Part shown: in pieces, positions 33,895 through 44,262 of the stretch
How the letters are laid out: every line of letters begins with the position of its first letter
Numbering within the stretch: position 1 is the first letter of the stretch
From: Thauera sp. GDN1
GTDB lineage: Bacteria; Pseudomonadota; Gammaproteobacteria; Burkholderiales; Rhodocyclaceae
Direction: 5' to 3'
Assembly (NCBI RefSeq): GCF_029223545.1
Contig: NZ_CP097870.1
Span: 2,728,001-2,792,000 of the forward strand
Length of the DNA: 64,000 nt
Program-made: the position numbers and the translations under genes
Notes under the pieces: model-generated
What the model saw: only the letters and a program-made list of their open reading frames with translations
Databases searched by the model: none
What the model was told of the DNA's origin: nothing

Positions 33895-35427
33895 CTACTT
33901 GCCGTACATCAGGCCAGGCAGCCAGGTCGCGATCGCGGGGAACACCACCACCAGCACCAGCGCGAGGGCCTGGATGCCCAGGAACACCAGCGACGACTGG
34001 AAGATCGTCGCCATGCTGATCGACGCCGGCGCCACGCCGCGGATGTAGAACAGCGCGTAGCCGAAGGGCGGGCTGAGGAAGCTCATCTGCATGTTCACCA
34101 GATAGAGCACGCCGAACCACACCAGTACCTGATCCGAACTCGGCCCGGGCAGGCCGAACAGGCCGTCGAAGGTGAGCTGCTTGATGATGGGCACGAAGAT
34201 CGGCACCGCCAGCAGCAGGATGCCCACCCAGTCGAGGAACATGCCCAGGATCACCAGCAGCACCATCATCAGCATCAGAATGCCGTAGGGAGACAGGCCG
34301 GTGCCGAGCAGGGTGTCGGTGATGAAGGTCTGGCCGCCCTTGAGGATGTAGAGGCCGACGAAGATCGACGCGCCGAAGATGATCCACAGCACCATCGCCG
34401 TCGCCTTGACCGTCGACAGGCTGGCGCCGAACAGCCCCTCCAGCGTGAGCCGCCGATGCAGCACGGCCACGATCATCGCCCCGAACGAGCCCAGGCCGGC
34501 GGCTTCCACCGGCGTCGCGATGCCGGTGAACAGCAGGCCGAGCACGATGACGACGAGTGCGATCGGCGCGACCAGCCCGCGCAGCAGCTTGAGCTTGGCG
34601 GCCAGGTCGATGCGCTCGGCCACCGGGACCGCCGGGCCCACCGCGGGGTTCATGTAGGCGCGCAGCAGCACGTAGGCGATGTACAGGCCCGACAGCATCA
34701 GGCCGGGCATCACGCTGCCGGCGTAGAGCTCGCCCACCGACTGCTGCGCCACCACCGCATACAGGATGGCCAGGATGGAGGGCGGGATCAGCACGCCGAG
34801 CGCACCGCCGGCCATGATCGACCCGAGGGCGATCTGCTCGTCGTAGTGGCGCTTGAGCATGGCCGGCAGCGCGATGATGCCCATGGTGACGATCGCCGCA
34901 CCCACCACCCCGACCATGGCGGCGAGAATGGTCGAGGCGACGATGGTGGCCACCGCCAGGCCGCCGCGCAACCCGCCCATCCACTGGTACACCGCGTCGA
35001 ACATCTCCTCGATCAGGCCCGCACGCTCGAGCATGGTGGCCATGAAGATGAACAGCGGGATCGCCGCCAGGTCGGGGTTGGTCATCATCGGGAAGATGCG
35101 GCTCGGCACCATGTTGAGCATGGCCGAATCACCCACCAGATAGAGGAAGACCACGCCGAGGCCGCCGGCGACGAAGGCCAGCGGCAGGCCGGCCATCAGC
35201 AGCACGAACAGCGAGCCGAACATGATCCAGGTCAGCGGGCCCATCTCCACTGCACCCAGCACACCCTGCAGGCGGAACAGGAAATAATCCTCGCCCCAGG
35301 GATCGTAGAAGGCGATGTTGATCGCCTCCACCGCCATCACCAGGGCGAGCAGCAGGGCGGTCCCATACACGCCGTACCGATAGGCGGGGCTGCTGCCCCT
35401 CGCCTGTTGTGCAACCGTGCTCTGCAT
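33895..35427 (-). CDS. TRAP transporter large permease (DctM family)
   Basis: The protein has 510 residues, longer than the usual 425-430 of DctM, with an extra N-terminal segment (YRYGVYGTALLLALVMAVEAI) before the conserved core. Core motifs include GLPLAFVAGGLGVVFLYLVGD, IPLFIFMATMLERAGLIEEMF and GGALGVLIPPSILAILYAV. Long forms are common in the mannitol/chloroaromatic (FcbT-like) TRAP branch. It works with DctQ and DctP encoded next to it, driving uptake with a sodium gradient. The substrate is unknown. Confidence 0.92.
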   Translation of the reverse strand: MQSTVAQQARGSSPAYRYGVYGTALLLALVMAVEAINIAFYDPWGEDYFLFRLQGVLGAVEMGPLTWIMFGSLFVLLMAGLPLAFVAGGLGVVFLYLVGDSAMLNMVPSRIFPMMTNPDLAAIPLFIFMATMLERAGLIEEMFDAVYQWMGGLRGGLAVATIVASTILAAMVGVVGAAIVTMGIIALPAMLKRHYDEQIALGSIMAGGALGVLIPPSILAILYAVVAQQSVGELYAGSVMPGLMLSGLYIAYVLLRAYMNPAVGPAVPVAERIDLAAKLKLLRGLVAPIALVVIVLGLLFTGIATPVEAAGLGSFGAMIVAVLHRRLTLEGLFGASLSTVKATAMVLWIIFGASIFVGLYILKGGQTFITDTLLGTGLSPYGILMLMMVLLVILGMFLDWVGILLLAVPIFVPIIKQLTFDGLFGLPGPSSDQVLVWFGVLYLVNMQMSFLSPPFGYALFYIRGVAPASISMATIFQSSLVFLGIQALALVLVVVFPAIATWLPGLMYGK

Positions 35428-35428
35428 C

Positions 35429-36070
35429 TCAGTGGTGCTCCTGACAGGCCAGCTCGAAGCGGCGGATGTCCTTGATCAGTTGGGAAATGCCGGCCAGCAG
35501 GATCAGCACCGCCCCCAGCAGCAGGGTGGCCTTGACCGGCCAGTACTGCACCTGCCAGGTCTCCAGCGAGCGCTCGCCCATGTTGTAGCTGTCGCTGAAG
35601 AAGCGCCAGCCGGTGGAGATCATCACCAGCACGAAGGCGAAGAAGAACACCGAGGTGATCACGTCGACCGCGCTGCGGGCGCGCTTCGACAGCTTGGTGT
35701 AGATCACATCGACGCGAACGTGCGAGCCGTGCAGCAGGCCGTAGGCGCCGGCGATCACGTACTGCATGCCGAACAGCAGGTAGCTGCTCTCATGCACCCA
35801 GATCGTGGGCTGATTGAAGGCGTAGCGCATCACCACCTCGTAGGTGTACGCGAGCACCGCATTCACGCTCCACAGCGCCACGAACATGCCGGTGCGATCG
35901 CTCAGCCAGTCGACCGCGCGCTCGAAGGCGCTCGCATCCTCGGCGTGCTTCACCTGCGGCAGCATGCCCTTCGCACGCGCAGCCGCGATCAGCAGCAGCG
36001 GCATCACCGCCAGCCAGCCCCAGTAGGCCCAATGGGGCATGACGAAACCGAAACCCTTGAGTTCTTCCAT
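35429..36070 (-). CDS. TRAP transporter small permease (DctQ family)
   Basis: The protein (213 residues) has four or five membrane segments; the DctQ core runs from about residue 55 (WLSDRTGMFVALWSVNAVLAYTYEVVMRYAFNQPTIW) to GAVLILLAGISQLIKDIRR. At 213 residues it is also longer than typical DctQ, consistent with the FcbT-like branch. The gene ends one base before the large-permease start and follows the binding-protein gene by 74 bases. Confidence 0.9.
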   Translation of the reverse strand: MEELKGFGFVMPHWAYWGWLAVMPLLLIAAARAKGMLPQVKHAEDASAFERAVDWLSDRTGMFVALWSVNAVLAYTYEVVMRYAFNQPTIWVHESSYLLFGMQYVIAGAYGLLHGSHVRVDVIYTKLSKRARSAVDVITSVFFFAFVLVMISTGWRFFSDSYNMGERSLETWQVQYWPVKATLLLGAVLILLAGISQLIKDIRRFELACQEHH

Positions 36071-36144
36071 CCTCTCCTGCTCCGCAAATCGGACGGGCCG
36101 GCCACGGCCGACCCGTCCCGCGCTTCACCGCGCCAGATCACCCG

Positions 36145-37239
36145 TCAGATGGAATGACCCTTGAGATCCTCGTCGGTGACGTAGCCGAGCAGATCGTTCT
36201 TCATGTATTCGAGCTGCAGCTTGAACACGCGCGCGGCGTCCGGGTCCTTCTTCGCCCAGTTGAACCAGATCGGGATCGCCGCCTTGCGGAACTTGGCGAT
36301 GTCGTCCGGCCCCATGCGCGACACCTCGCAGCCCGCCTCGCGGAACTTGGTCATCGCCACCATGTTCGCCTTCTGGATCTCGACGAAGTGCTTCACCGAG
36401 TAGGTCCTGACCTGGTCCTCGACGAACTGCTGCATCTTCGGGCTCAGGCGACGCCAGGCACCCATGTTCACGGTGAGATCCATCACGTCCACCGGCTGGT
36501 ATACGCTCATCGTGCCCGGCGGCCCGAACAGGATGTACTTGGTGACCTGGTGGAAGCCGAGGTCGTAGTTCACCGCCGGACCGACGTAGTCGGCGGCATC
36601 GATCGTGCCCTTCTCAAGCGCCGGGAAGATGTCCGATCCGGGCAGCGCCACGGTCGAGCAGCCGAAGGCCTGGAAGACCTCCGCCACCATGCCGCCCGGC
36701 AGACGGATCTTCTTGCCCTTGAGGTCGTCGACCGAGCGGATCGGCACCTTGGAGTGGATGATGTTGGCGTCGTGGTGGATGGGACCGACGAAGTACAGGC
36801 CCTGCTTGGCGTAGATCTCGCGCGCCATCTCGAGCATGCCCAGGCCGTAGTACATGGTGTCCCACTGCGCCGGCTGGTCCGGGCCCATGGGATAGGAGGA
36901 AAGGAAGACGGTGGCCGGGATCTTGCCCGCCCAGTACAGCGTGAACGGGTTCATGCCCTGCAGCACGCCGCTGCGCACCGCATCGAACAGCGAGTTGTTG
37001 TCCGCCGCCACCGCCTTTGCGGGGAAGGGCTGGACGGTCAGCTCGCCACCCGACTTCTCCTTGAAGCCGTTGCACCAGGCTTCGAAAAGGCGATAGCCGG
37101 TGGTGCCGGCGTCCCAGACCGACTGCACCTTCCAGGTGGTACCGGCCTGGGCCTGCGCGTTGCCGATGAAGGGCGCGCTCACCAGCGCCCCCGCGGCCGT
37201 GGTCCTGAGCATGTCGCGTCGCGTGAATGTCTTGCTCAT
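36145..37239 (-). CDS. TRAP substrate-binding protein (DctP type, Tat signal)
   Basis: This 364-residue periplasmic protein has a twin-arginine signal, MSKTFTRRDMLRTTAAG, with a likely cleavage after AQA near residue 31. The mature protein has the DctP fold (WKVQSVWDAGTTGYRLFEAW; GKKIRLPGGMVAEVFQAFG; ALEKGTIDAADYVGPAVNYDLG). A Tat signal suggests folding before export, as in FcbT1-like proteins. AAGGAGA precedes the ATG at 37239. It is the first gene of the TRAP operon. The substrate is probably an organic acid, but this is not shown. Confidence 0.92.
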   Translation of the reverse strand: MSKTFTRRDMLRTTAAGALVSAPFIGNAQAQAGTTWKVQSVWDAGTTGYRLFEAWCNGFKEKSGGELTVQPFPAKAVAADNNSLFDAVRSGVLQGMNPFTLYWAGKIPATVFLSSYPMGPDQPAQWDTMYYGLGMLEMAREIYAKQGLYFVGPIHHDANIIHSKVPIRSVDDLKGKKIRLPGGMVAEVFQAFGCSTVALPGSDIFPALEKGTIDAADYVGPAVNYDLGFHQVTKYILFGPPGTMSVYQPVDVMDLTVNMGAWRRLSPKMQQFVEDQVRTYSVKHFVEIQKANMVAMTKFREAGCEVSRMGPDDIAKFRKAAIPIWFNWAKKDPDAARVFKLQLEYMKNDLLGYVTDEDLKGHSI

Positions 37240-37550
37240 CGTGTCTCCTTCCCTTCTTGTGATGAATGTCTTGCAGCCCTGACTTATTCCTGCAGCGCAG
37301 CAATCAACATGCCGAGCCCATCCTCCACCACGCGGGCATCCGAGCCCCACGCAGCTTCGCCAGATGTTCAGCCGATGCCCACGGACAAGGCCAGAAGCCA
37401 CATACGGGAAAACCCGCAGCCGCCAACAAGCTTTTGGGGGCATCGGCGTCGGCGAATCTTGCCCCCATTCCGAGGATGCGAGAACACTGCATAAGGAATA
37501 TCGCTTATTCTTCTAAAGAATCAATAATCCATTATCGTGGTCCTCTTCGC
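37240..37550. other. Divergent control region between TRAP operon and LysR gene
   Basis: These 311 bases carry no gene that I can support. The part next to the LysR gene (about 37491-37540) is clearly AT-richer than the surrounding DNA and contains the dyad at 37507-37521. The rest has ordinary GC content and no hairpin that I noticed. Confidence 0.6.
37507..37521. promoter_or_regulatory. LysR-type T-N11-A dyad
   Basis: ATTCTT-CTA-AAGAAT is a perfect inverted repeat that includes the LysR-box pattern T-N11-A (T37508...A37520). It lies 30 bases before the LysR start, in the divergent region with the TRAP operon, a usual place for autoregulation and target activation. Confidence 0.6.
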
Positions 37551-38480
37551 ATGGACAAGCTCACCGGCCTGCAGCTGTTCGTCCGCCTCGTCGAGAGCGG
37601 CAGCTTCTCGCGCACCGCGCGCGACATGAAACTGTCGCAACCCACCGTGACCAAGCACATCGCCGCCCTCGAATCGCGCCTCGGCGTGCGCCTGCTCAAC
37701 CGCAACACCCGCGGCATGCGCCTGACCGAAGCGGGCGCGCTGTACTACGAGCGCTGCAAGATCATCGAACGCGAACTGGAAGCCGCCGACCGCCTGGTCA
37801 CCAACCTGGGCGAGGACATCTCCGGCCCGCTGCGTGTCGCCTGTCCCGCGGGCCTCGGTCGCCACGTCATCCTGCAGCTCGCGCGCGAGTTCATGGCACG
37901 CAACCCGGGCGTGCGCTTCGACCTGCAACTCGACGACCACACCCTGAATCTGCTCGAACACGGCATCGATGTGGCGGTGCGCATGGGGCGGCTGGCCGAC
38001 TCCGCGCTCGGCAGCCGCCAGCTCGGGCTCAATCCCTGGGTGACGGTGGCGAGCCCGAGCTATCTCGAACGCCAGGGCATGCCGGCCACGCCGGAAGCGC
38101 TCGCCACCCACGACTGTCTCGTCTATAGCAGCGTCCAGGACGACCAGCGCTGGCATTACCAATCGACGGACGAACACGCCGTGGCGGTATCGGTCCGCGG
38201 CCCGCTGCGCACCAACGACGTCGACTCGATCCTCGCCGCCGCCCTCGCCGGCATGGGCATCGCCATCCTCCCCGCCTATCTCGCCCACCCGGCCATCGCG
38301 CGCGAAGCGCTGGTGCCGCTGCTGTCGGAATTCGCGCTGCCTGCACAGCCGATGCACGCCGTCTATCCCTCGCCACGCCTGGTGCCGACCAAGGTCCTGG
38401 CCTGGATCGAGTTCATGCAGACGCAATTCGGCGATCCGCGCTGGCCCACGTGCGACTGGGAGATGGCTGCCCCGCGCTGA
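37551..38480 (+). CDS. LysR-family transcriptional regulator
   Basis: The protein (309 residues) has an N-terminal winged helix ([46 protein letters not shown]) and a C-terminal effector domain starting at about residue 90 ([30 protein letters not shown]). It is closest in style to the CrgA/DsdC-like LysR branch. Divergent from the TRAP operon, it probably controls that operon in response to the transported compound. The ATG at 37551 starts exactly at the HTH domain. Confidence 0.9.
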   Translation: MDKLTGLQLFVRLVESGSFSRTARDMKLSQPTVTKHIAALESRLGVRLLNRNTRGMRLTEAGALYYERCKIIERELEAADRLVTNLGEDISGPLRVACPAGLGRHVILQLAREFMARNPGVRFDLQLDDHTLNLLEHGIDVAVRMGRLADSALGSRQLGLNPWVTVASPSYLERQGMPATPEALATHDCLVYSSVQDDQRWHYQSTDEHAVAVSVRGPLRTNDVDSILAAALAGMGIAILPAYLAHPAIAREALVPLLSEFALPAQPMHAVYPSPRLVPTKVLAWIEFMQTQFGDPRWPTCDWEMAAPR

Positions 38481-38531
38481 TGCCGCCGACTTTCCGCCCG
38501 GCACGGGCACGGGGCCGACGGGCGCATCCGC

Positions 38532-38537
38532 TATAAT
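38532..38537 (+). promoter_or_regulatory. -10 box of valS
   Basis: A consensus TATAAT 32 bases before the valS ATG. The sequence 17 bases upstream (ACGGGG) does not resemble a -35, so only the -10 is supported. Confidence 0.4.
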
Positions 38538-38568
38538 CCGCGCTTTGCCTTCACGCGCTAAAGACATC

Positions 38569-41553
38569 ATGGAACTGGCCAAGAGCTTCGAGCCCGCCGA
38601 CATCGAACGTCGCTGGTACCCTGAATGGGAGTCCCGCGGCTACTTCGACGCCGGACTCGACAAGTCGAACCCCAACGCCTTCTGCATCCTGCTGCCGCCG
38701 CCCAACGTCACCGGCACGCTGCACATGGGGCACGGCTTCAACCAGACGATCATGGACGCGCTCACGCGCTACCACCGCATGCGCGGCGACAACACCCTGT
38801 GGCAGCCGGGCACCGACCACGCCGGCATCGCCACCCAGATCGTCGTCGAGCGCCAGTTGGACGCCCAGGGCGTCAGCCGCCACGACCTCGGCCGCGAGAA
38901 GTTCCTCGAGAAGGTGTGGGAGTGGAAGGAGTACTCCGGTGGCACCATCACCCGCCAGATGCGCCGCCTGGGCACCAGCCCGGACTGGAAGCGCGAGCGC
39001 TTCACGATGGACGAGGGCCTGTCGAACACGGTCACCGAGACCTTCGTGCGCCTGTACAACGAGGGCCTGATCTACCGCGGCAAGCGCCTGGTGAACTGGG
39101 ACCCGAAGCTCGGCACCGCGGTGTCCGACCTCGAAGTGGTGTCCGAGGAAGAAGACGGCAAGCTCTACCACATCCTCTATCCGTTCACCGATGGTCCGAT
39201 CGGCGAGCTGAAGGGTCTGACCGTGGCCACCACCCGCCCCGAGACGCTGCTCGGCGACGTCGCGGTGATGGTGCATCCGGAGGACGAGCGCTACGCCCAC
39301 CTGATCGGCAGGACCGTCGCCCTGCCGCTGACCGGCCGACACATCCCGATCATCGCCGACGACTATGTCGATCGCGAGTTCGGCACCGGCTGTGTCAAGG
39401 TCACCCCGGCGCACGACTTCAACGACTACGCCGTCGGCCAGCGCCACAAGCTCGACATGATCGTGGTGCTCAAGCTCGACGGCAGCGTGCCCGCGGTCGC
39501 CGAGCGCTACACCACCGACGGCATCACCCTCGAAGGCGTGCCCATGCCCGCCAGCGTCGCCGGCCTGGATCGCGTGCCGGCGCGCGACATGGTCGTCGAG
39601 GAGCTGCAGGAACTCGGCCTGATGGTCGACATCAAGGCGCACAAGCTGCAGGTGCCGCGCGGCGACCGCACCGGCGTCGTCATCGAACCGATGCTGACCG
39701 ACCAGTGGTTCGTCGCCATGTCCAGGCCGGGCGTGGACGGCAAGTCGATCACCGAGAAGGCGCTCGAAGTCGTTGCCTCCGGCGAGATCAGATTCTACCC
39801 GGAGAACTGGGTCAACACCTACAACCAGTGGCTCAACAACATCCAGGACTGGTGCATCTCGCGCCAGCTGTGGTGGGGCCACCGCATCCCCGCCTGGTAC
39901 GACGAGGAAGGCAAGATCTACGTCGCCACCTGCGAGGAGGAAGCCCTGCGCGCCTGGAAGGCCGACCTGCAGGCCGAGATCGATGCGCTGAACGCCGAGG
40001 TCCAGGCCCGGCAGCGCGAAGGCCAGACCGCCGACGACTACCCCGCCATCGCCGAGCGCCTCGCCGTGCTGCACGCCCGCCACGACGCCGGCCACCTGCG
40101 CCAGGAAGACGACGTGCTCGACACCTGGTACTCGTCCGCGCTGTGGCCGTTCTCGACGCTCGACTGGACTGCCGAGTGGCCCGAGAAGAGCAACGACGCG
40201 CTCGACCTCTACCTGCCGTCGACGGTGCTCGTCACCGGCTTCGACATCATCTTCTTCTGGGTCGCGCGCATGGTCATGATGACCAGGCACATCACCGGCA
40301 AGATCCCGTTCAAGCACGTCTATGTGCACGGCCTGATCCGCGACGCGGAAGGCCAGAAGATGAGCAAGTCGAAAGGAAACGTGCTCGACCCGATCGACCT
40401 CATCGACGGCATCGCGCTCGACGAGCTGGTCAAGAAGCGCACCTTCGGCCTGATGAACCCGAAGCAGGCGCAGAGCATCGAGAAGAAGACGCGCAAGGAA
40501 TTTCCCGAGGGCATCCCCGCCTTCGGCACCGACGCGCTGCGCTTCACCTTCGCCAGCCTCGCCAGCCCGGGCCGCGACATCAAGTTCGACCTCGCGCGCT
40601 GCGAGGGCTACCGCAACTTCTGCAACAAGCTGTGGAACGCCACCCGCTTCGTGCTGATGAACTGCGAGGGCCAGGACTGCGGCATCGGCGGCAATGTCGC
40701 CTGCTCCACCGAGGTGCTCGACTTCTCCTTCGCCGACCGCTGGATCGTGTCGCGCCTGCAGCGTACCGAAGCCGAGGTCGCCGAGCAGTTCGAGGCCTAC
40801 CGTTTCGACCTCGTCGCCCGCGCGGTGTATGAGTTCGTGTGGGACGAGTACTGCGACTGGTACCTGGAACTCGCCAAGGTGCAGATCCAGACAGGCACCC
40901 CGGCGCAGCAGCGCGCCACCCGCCGGACGCTGCTGCGCGTGCTCGAGACCGTGCTGCGTCTCGCCCACCCGCTGCTCCCCTTCATCACCGAAGAGCTGTG
41001 GCAGACCGTGGCCCCGCTCGCGGGGCGCAAGGACGGCGACAGCATCATGCGCGTGCGCTACCCGCAGGCCGACATGAGCCGCATCGACGAAGCGTCCGAG
41101 GCGAAGGTCGTCGAGCTCAAGGCCATGATCTACGCCTGCCGCAACCTGCGCGGCGAGATGAACATCTCCCCGGCCCAGCGCCTGCCGCTGGTGGCGGCCG
41201 GCGACAAGGCCGCGCTGGCGGTGTACGTACCCTACCTCGCGGGTCTGGCCAAGCTGTCGGACGTGCAGGTGGTCGACGAGATCGGCGCCGACGAGCTCGC
41301 CCCGGTGGCGGTCGCGGGCGAGACGCGCCTGATGCTCAAGGTGGAGATCGACGTCGCCGCGGAACGCGAGCGCCTGGGCAAGGAGATCGCCCGTCTGGAA
41401 GGCGAGATCGCCAAGGCCGAAGGCAAGCTCGGCAACGCCAGCTTCGTCGACCGCGCCCCCGCGGCGGTGGTGCAGCAGGAGCGCGACCGCCTGGCGGGCT
41501 TCAAGGCCACGGTGGACAAGCTCAAGCCGCAGCTCGCCAAGCTCGGCGGCTGA
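38569..41553 (+). CDS. valS: Valyl-tRNA synthetase
   Basis: This class I synthetase has 994 residues. The HIGH motif is in [16 protein letters not shown] (about residues 40-55) and KMSKS in [14 protein letters not shown]. The editing (CP1) domain, anticodon-binding domain and C-terminal coiled coil ([21 protein letters not shown]) are present. The frame also includes a TTG at 38545, but this would coincide with the predicted transcription start, so the ATG at 38569 is preferred. In many proteobacteria valS directly follows holC; here a TRAP locus separates them. Confidence 0.97.
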   Translation: MELAKSFEPADIERRWYPEWESRGYFDAGLDKSNPNAFCILLPPPNVTGTLHMGHGFNQTIMDALTRYHRMRGDNTLWQPGTDHAGIATQIVVERQLDAQGVSRHDLGREKFLEKVWEWKEYSGGTITRQMRRLGTSPDWKRERFTMDEGLSNTVTETFVRLYNEGLIYRGKRLVNWDPKLGTAVSDLEVVSEEEDGKLYHILYPFTDGPIGELKGLTVATTRPETLLGDVAVMVHPEDERYAHLIGRTVALPLTGRHIPIIADDYVDREFGTGCVKVTPAHDFNDYAVGQRHKLDMIVVLKLDGSVPAVAERYTTDGITLEGVPMPASVAGLDRVPARDMVVEELQELGLMVDIKAHKLQVPRGDRTGVVIEPMLTDQWFVAMSRPGVDGKSITEKALEVVASGEIRFYPENWVNTYNQWLNNIQDWCISRQLWWGHRIPAWYDEEGKIYVATCEEEALRAWKADLQAEIDALNAEVQARQREGQTADDYPAIAERLAVLHARHDAGHLRQEDDVLDTWYSSALWPFSTLDWTAEWPEKSNDALDLYLPSTVLVTGFDIIFFWVARMVMMTRHITGKIPFKHVYVHGLIRDAEGQKMSKSKGNVLDPIDLIDGIALDELVKKRTFGLMNPKQAQSIEKKTRKEFPEGIPAFGTDALRFTFASLASPGRDIKFDLARCEGYRNFCNKLWNATRFVLMNCEGQDCGIGGNVACSTEVLDFSFADRWIVSRLQRTEAEVAEQFEAYRFDLVARAVYEFVWDEYCDWYLELAKVQIQTGTPAQQRATRRTLLRVLETVLRLAHPLLPFITEELWQTVAPLAGRKDGDSIMRVRYPQADMSRIDEASEAKVVELKAMIYACRNLRGEMNISPAQRLPLVAAGDKAALAVYVPYLAGLAKLSDVQVVDEIGADELAPVAVAGETRLMLKVEIDVAAERERLGKEIARLEGEIAKAEGKLGNASFVDRAPAAVVQQERDRLAGFKATVDKLKPQLAKLGG

Positions 41554-41578
41554 GCCCGGCCGTCACGCGCTGTCGTTT

Positions 41579-41637
41579 GCGGGCGAGCCCGCTCCCACGG
41601 TGAATCCGGTCCGCGCCGTGGGAGCGGGCTCGCCCGC
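41579..41637. repeat. REP-type inverted repeat after valS
   Basis: A perfect 22-base inverted repeat (41579-41600 and 41616-41637) with a 15-base spacer; each arm contains GTGGGAGCGGGCTCGCCCGC or its complement. The GTGGGAGCG head is shared with the elements at 3696 and 16002, but the stem differs, so this is a second REP subtype. Between valS and the convergent tusA-like gene it could terminate or stabilise both transcripts. Confidence 0.8.
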
Positions 41638-41763
41638 GGATTACCGAACGCCAGCGCCACAATGGAAAAACGGGCTTTCGCCCGTTTCCCGACAGCCCTG
41701 CAACGCGCAAGCTGCGTCCGCTCGCCGGGCACGCCGCAGGCGCCCCCGGGGCACACCCGACGC

Positions 41764-41994
41764 TTACTTGCGCTTCAGGAAGAACTCGAACGCCTTGTCG
41801 GCCGTCTCGCCCTGCTGCACCAGCTCGTTGCCGGTCTGGCGCGCAAAGGCTTGGAAGTCCTTGACCGAACCCGGGTCGGTCGCGAGTACGCGCACGACCT
41901 GGCCGGACTGCATCTCCGCCAGCATCTTCTTGGCGCGCAGGATAGGCAGGGGGCAGTTGAGCCCGCGAGCATCCACTTCCTTGTCGAAATTCAT
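41764..41994 (-). CDS. TusA-family sulfurtransferase
   Basis: This 76-residue protein carries the TusA/SirA signature DARGLNCPLPILRAKKML, with the reactive cysteine at C14. Such proteins relay persulfide sulfur to tRNA thiolation, molybdenum-cofactor synthesis or sulfur oxidation; the particular partner is not clear. It is a stand-alone gene on the minus strand, 108 bases downstream of the BepA-type protease gene. Confidence 0.9.
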   Translation of the reverse strand: MNFDKEVDARGLNCPLPILRAKKMLAEMQSGQVVRVLATDPGSVKDFQAFARQTGNELVQQGETADKAFEFFLKRK

Positions 41995-42102
41995 CCTTGT
42001 CCTCTGTTCCTGGTTTGAGTAGAACGCCGGATTCTAATGGATGCCGGCGGGTGTCGAAAGGCACAGGTTCACTGGCGGGCGCTGCCGTTCCACGGGCCCC
42101 TT

Positions 42103-43542
42103 TCAGCGCTCGCGCTTTTCCTCGAGCAGGCGCTGCTTGAGCTCGCGCATCCGCGCATCGACCGCGGATAGCTCGTAGAAGTCGCCATCCCCGGCCTTGC
42201 GCGCGATCTCCAGCTGTTCGATCGCCGCCGGCAGACTGCCGCGCAGCACATAGACCTCGGCCTGTGCGCGGTGCTGCGCCGTGCGCTGTCCGAGCGCGGC
42301 GTGCGCGCGCGACAGCAGCTGCCACAGCCGCGGATCGCTGTTGCGGGTATCGATCATCCGCCGCACGCCGGCGGCCGCCTCGCGCGCCTGCCCTGCCTGG
42401 ATGCGGGCATCGGCGAGCGCATAGGACAGGCTGCGGCTGGCCGGGAACTGCTTCTGCGCCGCCTCCAGGATGCGCGCCGCGCCGGTGGCATCCTTGCGCG
42501 CCAGGCGGACCTCGGCCGCGAGCGCCTCCAGCCAGGGCGAGGCCGGCGCGGATCTGCGCAAGGCCGTGACGCGCTGATCGGCCTCGTCGAGGCGCCCCGC
42601 ACGCAACAAGGCACGGCCGAGGCCGTATTCGAGCGCCTCGTCCCGAGGCGTGCGCGCAAGCTGGTCCTGCAGGTCCTTCACCGCCTCCGCCGGCTGCCCG
42701 GCACTGGCGCGCAGCTTGGCGCGCACGAAGCGGAAGTCCGCCGAATCGGGTACCTGGCGGTAGGGCATGCTCGTCACCCGGTTCTCCATGTCCGCGATGC
42801 GTTCGGAGGTCAGCGGGTGGGTGCGCAGGTAGGCCGGGGCGTTGTTCTCATACACGCGGGTGTTGCGCTGCAGGCGCTCGAAGAAGCCGGGCATGCCGCG
42901 CACGTCGAGTCCGGCGTTGGCGAGCGTCTCCAGCCCGACGCGGTCGGCCTCGCGCTCGAAGGAACGGGTGTAGCCGAGCTGCGACTGGATGGCGCCGGCC
43001 TGGCCCGCCGCGATCGCCGCCTGGCTGACGTCGGAATTGCTGCGCGCGGCCAGCACCGCCACCAGCAGCGAGGCCACCATAAGCATCGCCGACTGGCTCT
43101 GCTTGCCGACGATCTGCGCGATGTGGCGCTGGGTGACGTGTGCGATCTCGTGACCGAGCACCGAGGCGAACTCGGATTCGGTCTGCGCCGCCAGCAGCAG
43201 GCCGGTATGCACGCCGATGTAGCCACCCGGCAGCGCGAAGGCATTCAGCGTCGGGTCGCGCACCACGAAGAAGTCGAAATCCTGGGCCGGACTGTTGCTC
43301 GCTGCCGCCAGCCGGTGGCCGAGGCGATCGACGTACTCCTCGACCTCGGGATCGTCCAGGTAGGCCGCATCACGCCAGCGGATCTGGCTGATGATCTGCT
43401 CGCCGATGCGGCGCTCGGCCGCGGGCGAAAGCTCGGACGCGGCCACATCCCCCAGGTCGGGCAGATCGTAGGCCAGGGCGGGCAGCGGCGCGGGCAGAGC
43501 CAGCGCCAGGCTGAGCAGCAGGGCGAGAGGTCGGCGCATCAT
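42103..43542 (-). CDS. bepA: Periplasmic M48 metalloprotease with TPR domain (BepA/YfgC type)
   Basis: The protein (479 residues) has an N-terminal signal peptide (about 1-24). The M48 domain carries the zinc motif HEIAH in VLGHEIAHVTQRH and a third-ligand region around RSFEREADRVGLE. The C-terminal 180 residues form TPR-like helices. BepA assists or degrades outer-membrane proteins such as LptD. The gene is divergent from moaC. Confidence 0.9.
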   Translation of the reverse strand: MMRRPLALLLSLALALPAPLPALAYDLPDLGDVAASELSPAAERRIGEQIISQIRWRDAAYLDDPEVEEYVDRLGHRLAAASNSPAQDFDFFVVRDPTLNAFALPGGYIGVHTGLLLAAQTESEFASVLGHEIAHVTQRHIAQIVGKQSQSAMLMVASLLVAVLAARSNSDVSQAAIAAGQAGAIQSQLGYTRSFEREADRVGLETLANAGLDVRGMPGFFERLQRNTRVYENNAPAYLRTHPLTSERIADMENRVTSMPYRQVPDSADFRFVRAKLRASAGQPAEAVKDLQDQLARTPRDEALEYGLGRALLRAGRLDEADQRVTALRRSAPASPWLEALAAEVRLARKDATGAARILEAAQKQFPASRSLSYALADARIQAGQAREAAAGVRRMIDTRNSDPRLWQLLSRAHAALGQRTAQHRAQAEVYVLRGSLPAAIEQLEIARKAGDGDFYELSAVDARMRELKQRLLEEKRER

Positions 43543-43700
43543 CGGGTGCTATGATACCCGCCGCTCCGGCAGTGTTCCCGCCCGGGTGTATCGATCTGTA
43601 GCGACGTGCCGGCGCGTGCATCCCGACCGCCGCGGCCAGTCCCGCCAACCCGCTTTCCGACCCGGCTCCGGCTCATCTGCCGGCGCCCGCCCATGAAGCC

Positions 43701-44189
43701 ATGTCCTCCTCGACCCCGAATCCCCTCACCCATTTCGACGCCGACGGCCAGGCCCACATGGTCGACGTCGGCGCCAAGGCCGAGACGCGCCGCGTCGCCG
43801 TGGCCACCGGCCGCATCGTGATGCTCCCCGCCACCTTCGCGATGGTGAAATCCGGCAGCGCGAAAAAGGGCGACGTGCTCGGCATCGCGCGCATCGCCGC
43901 CATTCAGGGCTCGAAGCGCACCAGCGAACTGATCCCCCTCTGCCACCCGATCCCGCTCACCCGGGTGGCGGTGGAGTTCGATCTGGACGAGGCCGAATCG
44001 GCCATCCGCTGCACCGTGACCGCGGAAACCGTCGGCCGTACCGGGGTGGAGATGGAGGCGCTGACCGCGGTGAACGTCGGCCTGCTCACGATCTATGACA
44101 TGTGCAAGGCGGTCGATCGCGGCATGCGCATGGAGGGCATCCAGCTGCTGGAGAAGCTGGGGGGCAAGTCGGGGCACTGGAAGGCCTGA
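43701..44189 (+). CDS. moaC: Cyclic pyranopterin monophosphate synthase
   Basis: The enzyme (162 residues) forms cPMP, the first stable intermediate of molybdopterin, in the cytoplasm. Motifs include [45 protein letters not shown] and [26 protein letters not shown], all standard for MoaC. The pterin it helps make is also needed by the tungsten enzyme encoded at 49-51 kb. No good ribosome-binding site is visible before the ATG at 43701. Confidence 0.96.
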   Translation: MSSSTPNPLTHFDADGQAHMVDVGAKAETRRVAVATGRIVMLPATFAMVKSGSAKKGDVLGIARIAAIQGSKRTSELIPLCHPIPLTRVAVEFDLDEAESAIRCTVTAETVGRTGVEMEALTAVNVGLLTIYDMCKAVDRGMRMEGIQLLEKLGGKSGHWKA

Positions 44190-44234
44190 GCGCGTGGGCA
44201 TCGTGCCCCCCGATGCGTTCCACTGCCCGACGCC

Positions 44235-44254
44235 CCGACGCCCGCAGGCGTCGG
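44235..44254. terminator. Hairpin between convergent moaC and PEP-CTERM genes
   Basis: CCGACGCC (44235-44242), loop CGCA, GGCGTCGG (44247-44254). It could end both transcripts; no T-run follows on either side. Confidence 0.45.
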
Positions 44255-44262
44255 CATCCTGA

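Noticed and set aside
38545..38568. TTG start for valS, 24 bases upstream of the ATG
   Set aside because: The consensus -10 at 38532 would put the transcript start at or after this TTG, and similarity to ValS begins at the ATG.
43549..43556. TATGAT as -10 of moaC
   Set aside because: It lies about 145 bases from the moaC start and no -35 is found at 16-18 bases, so it is not reported as a promoter.
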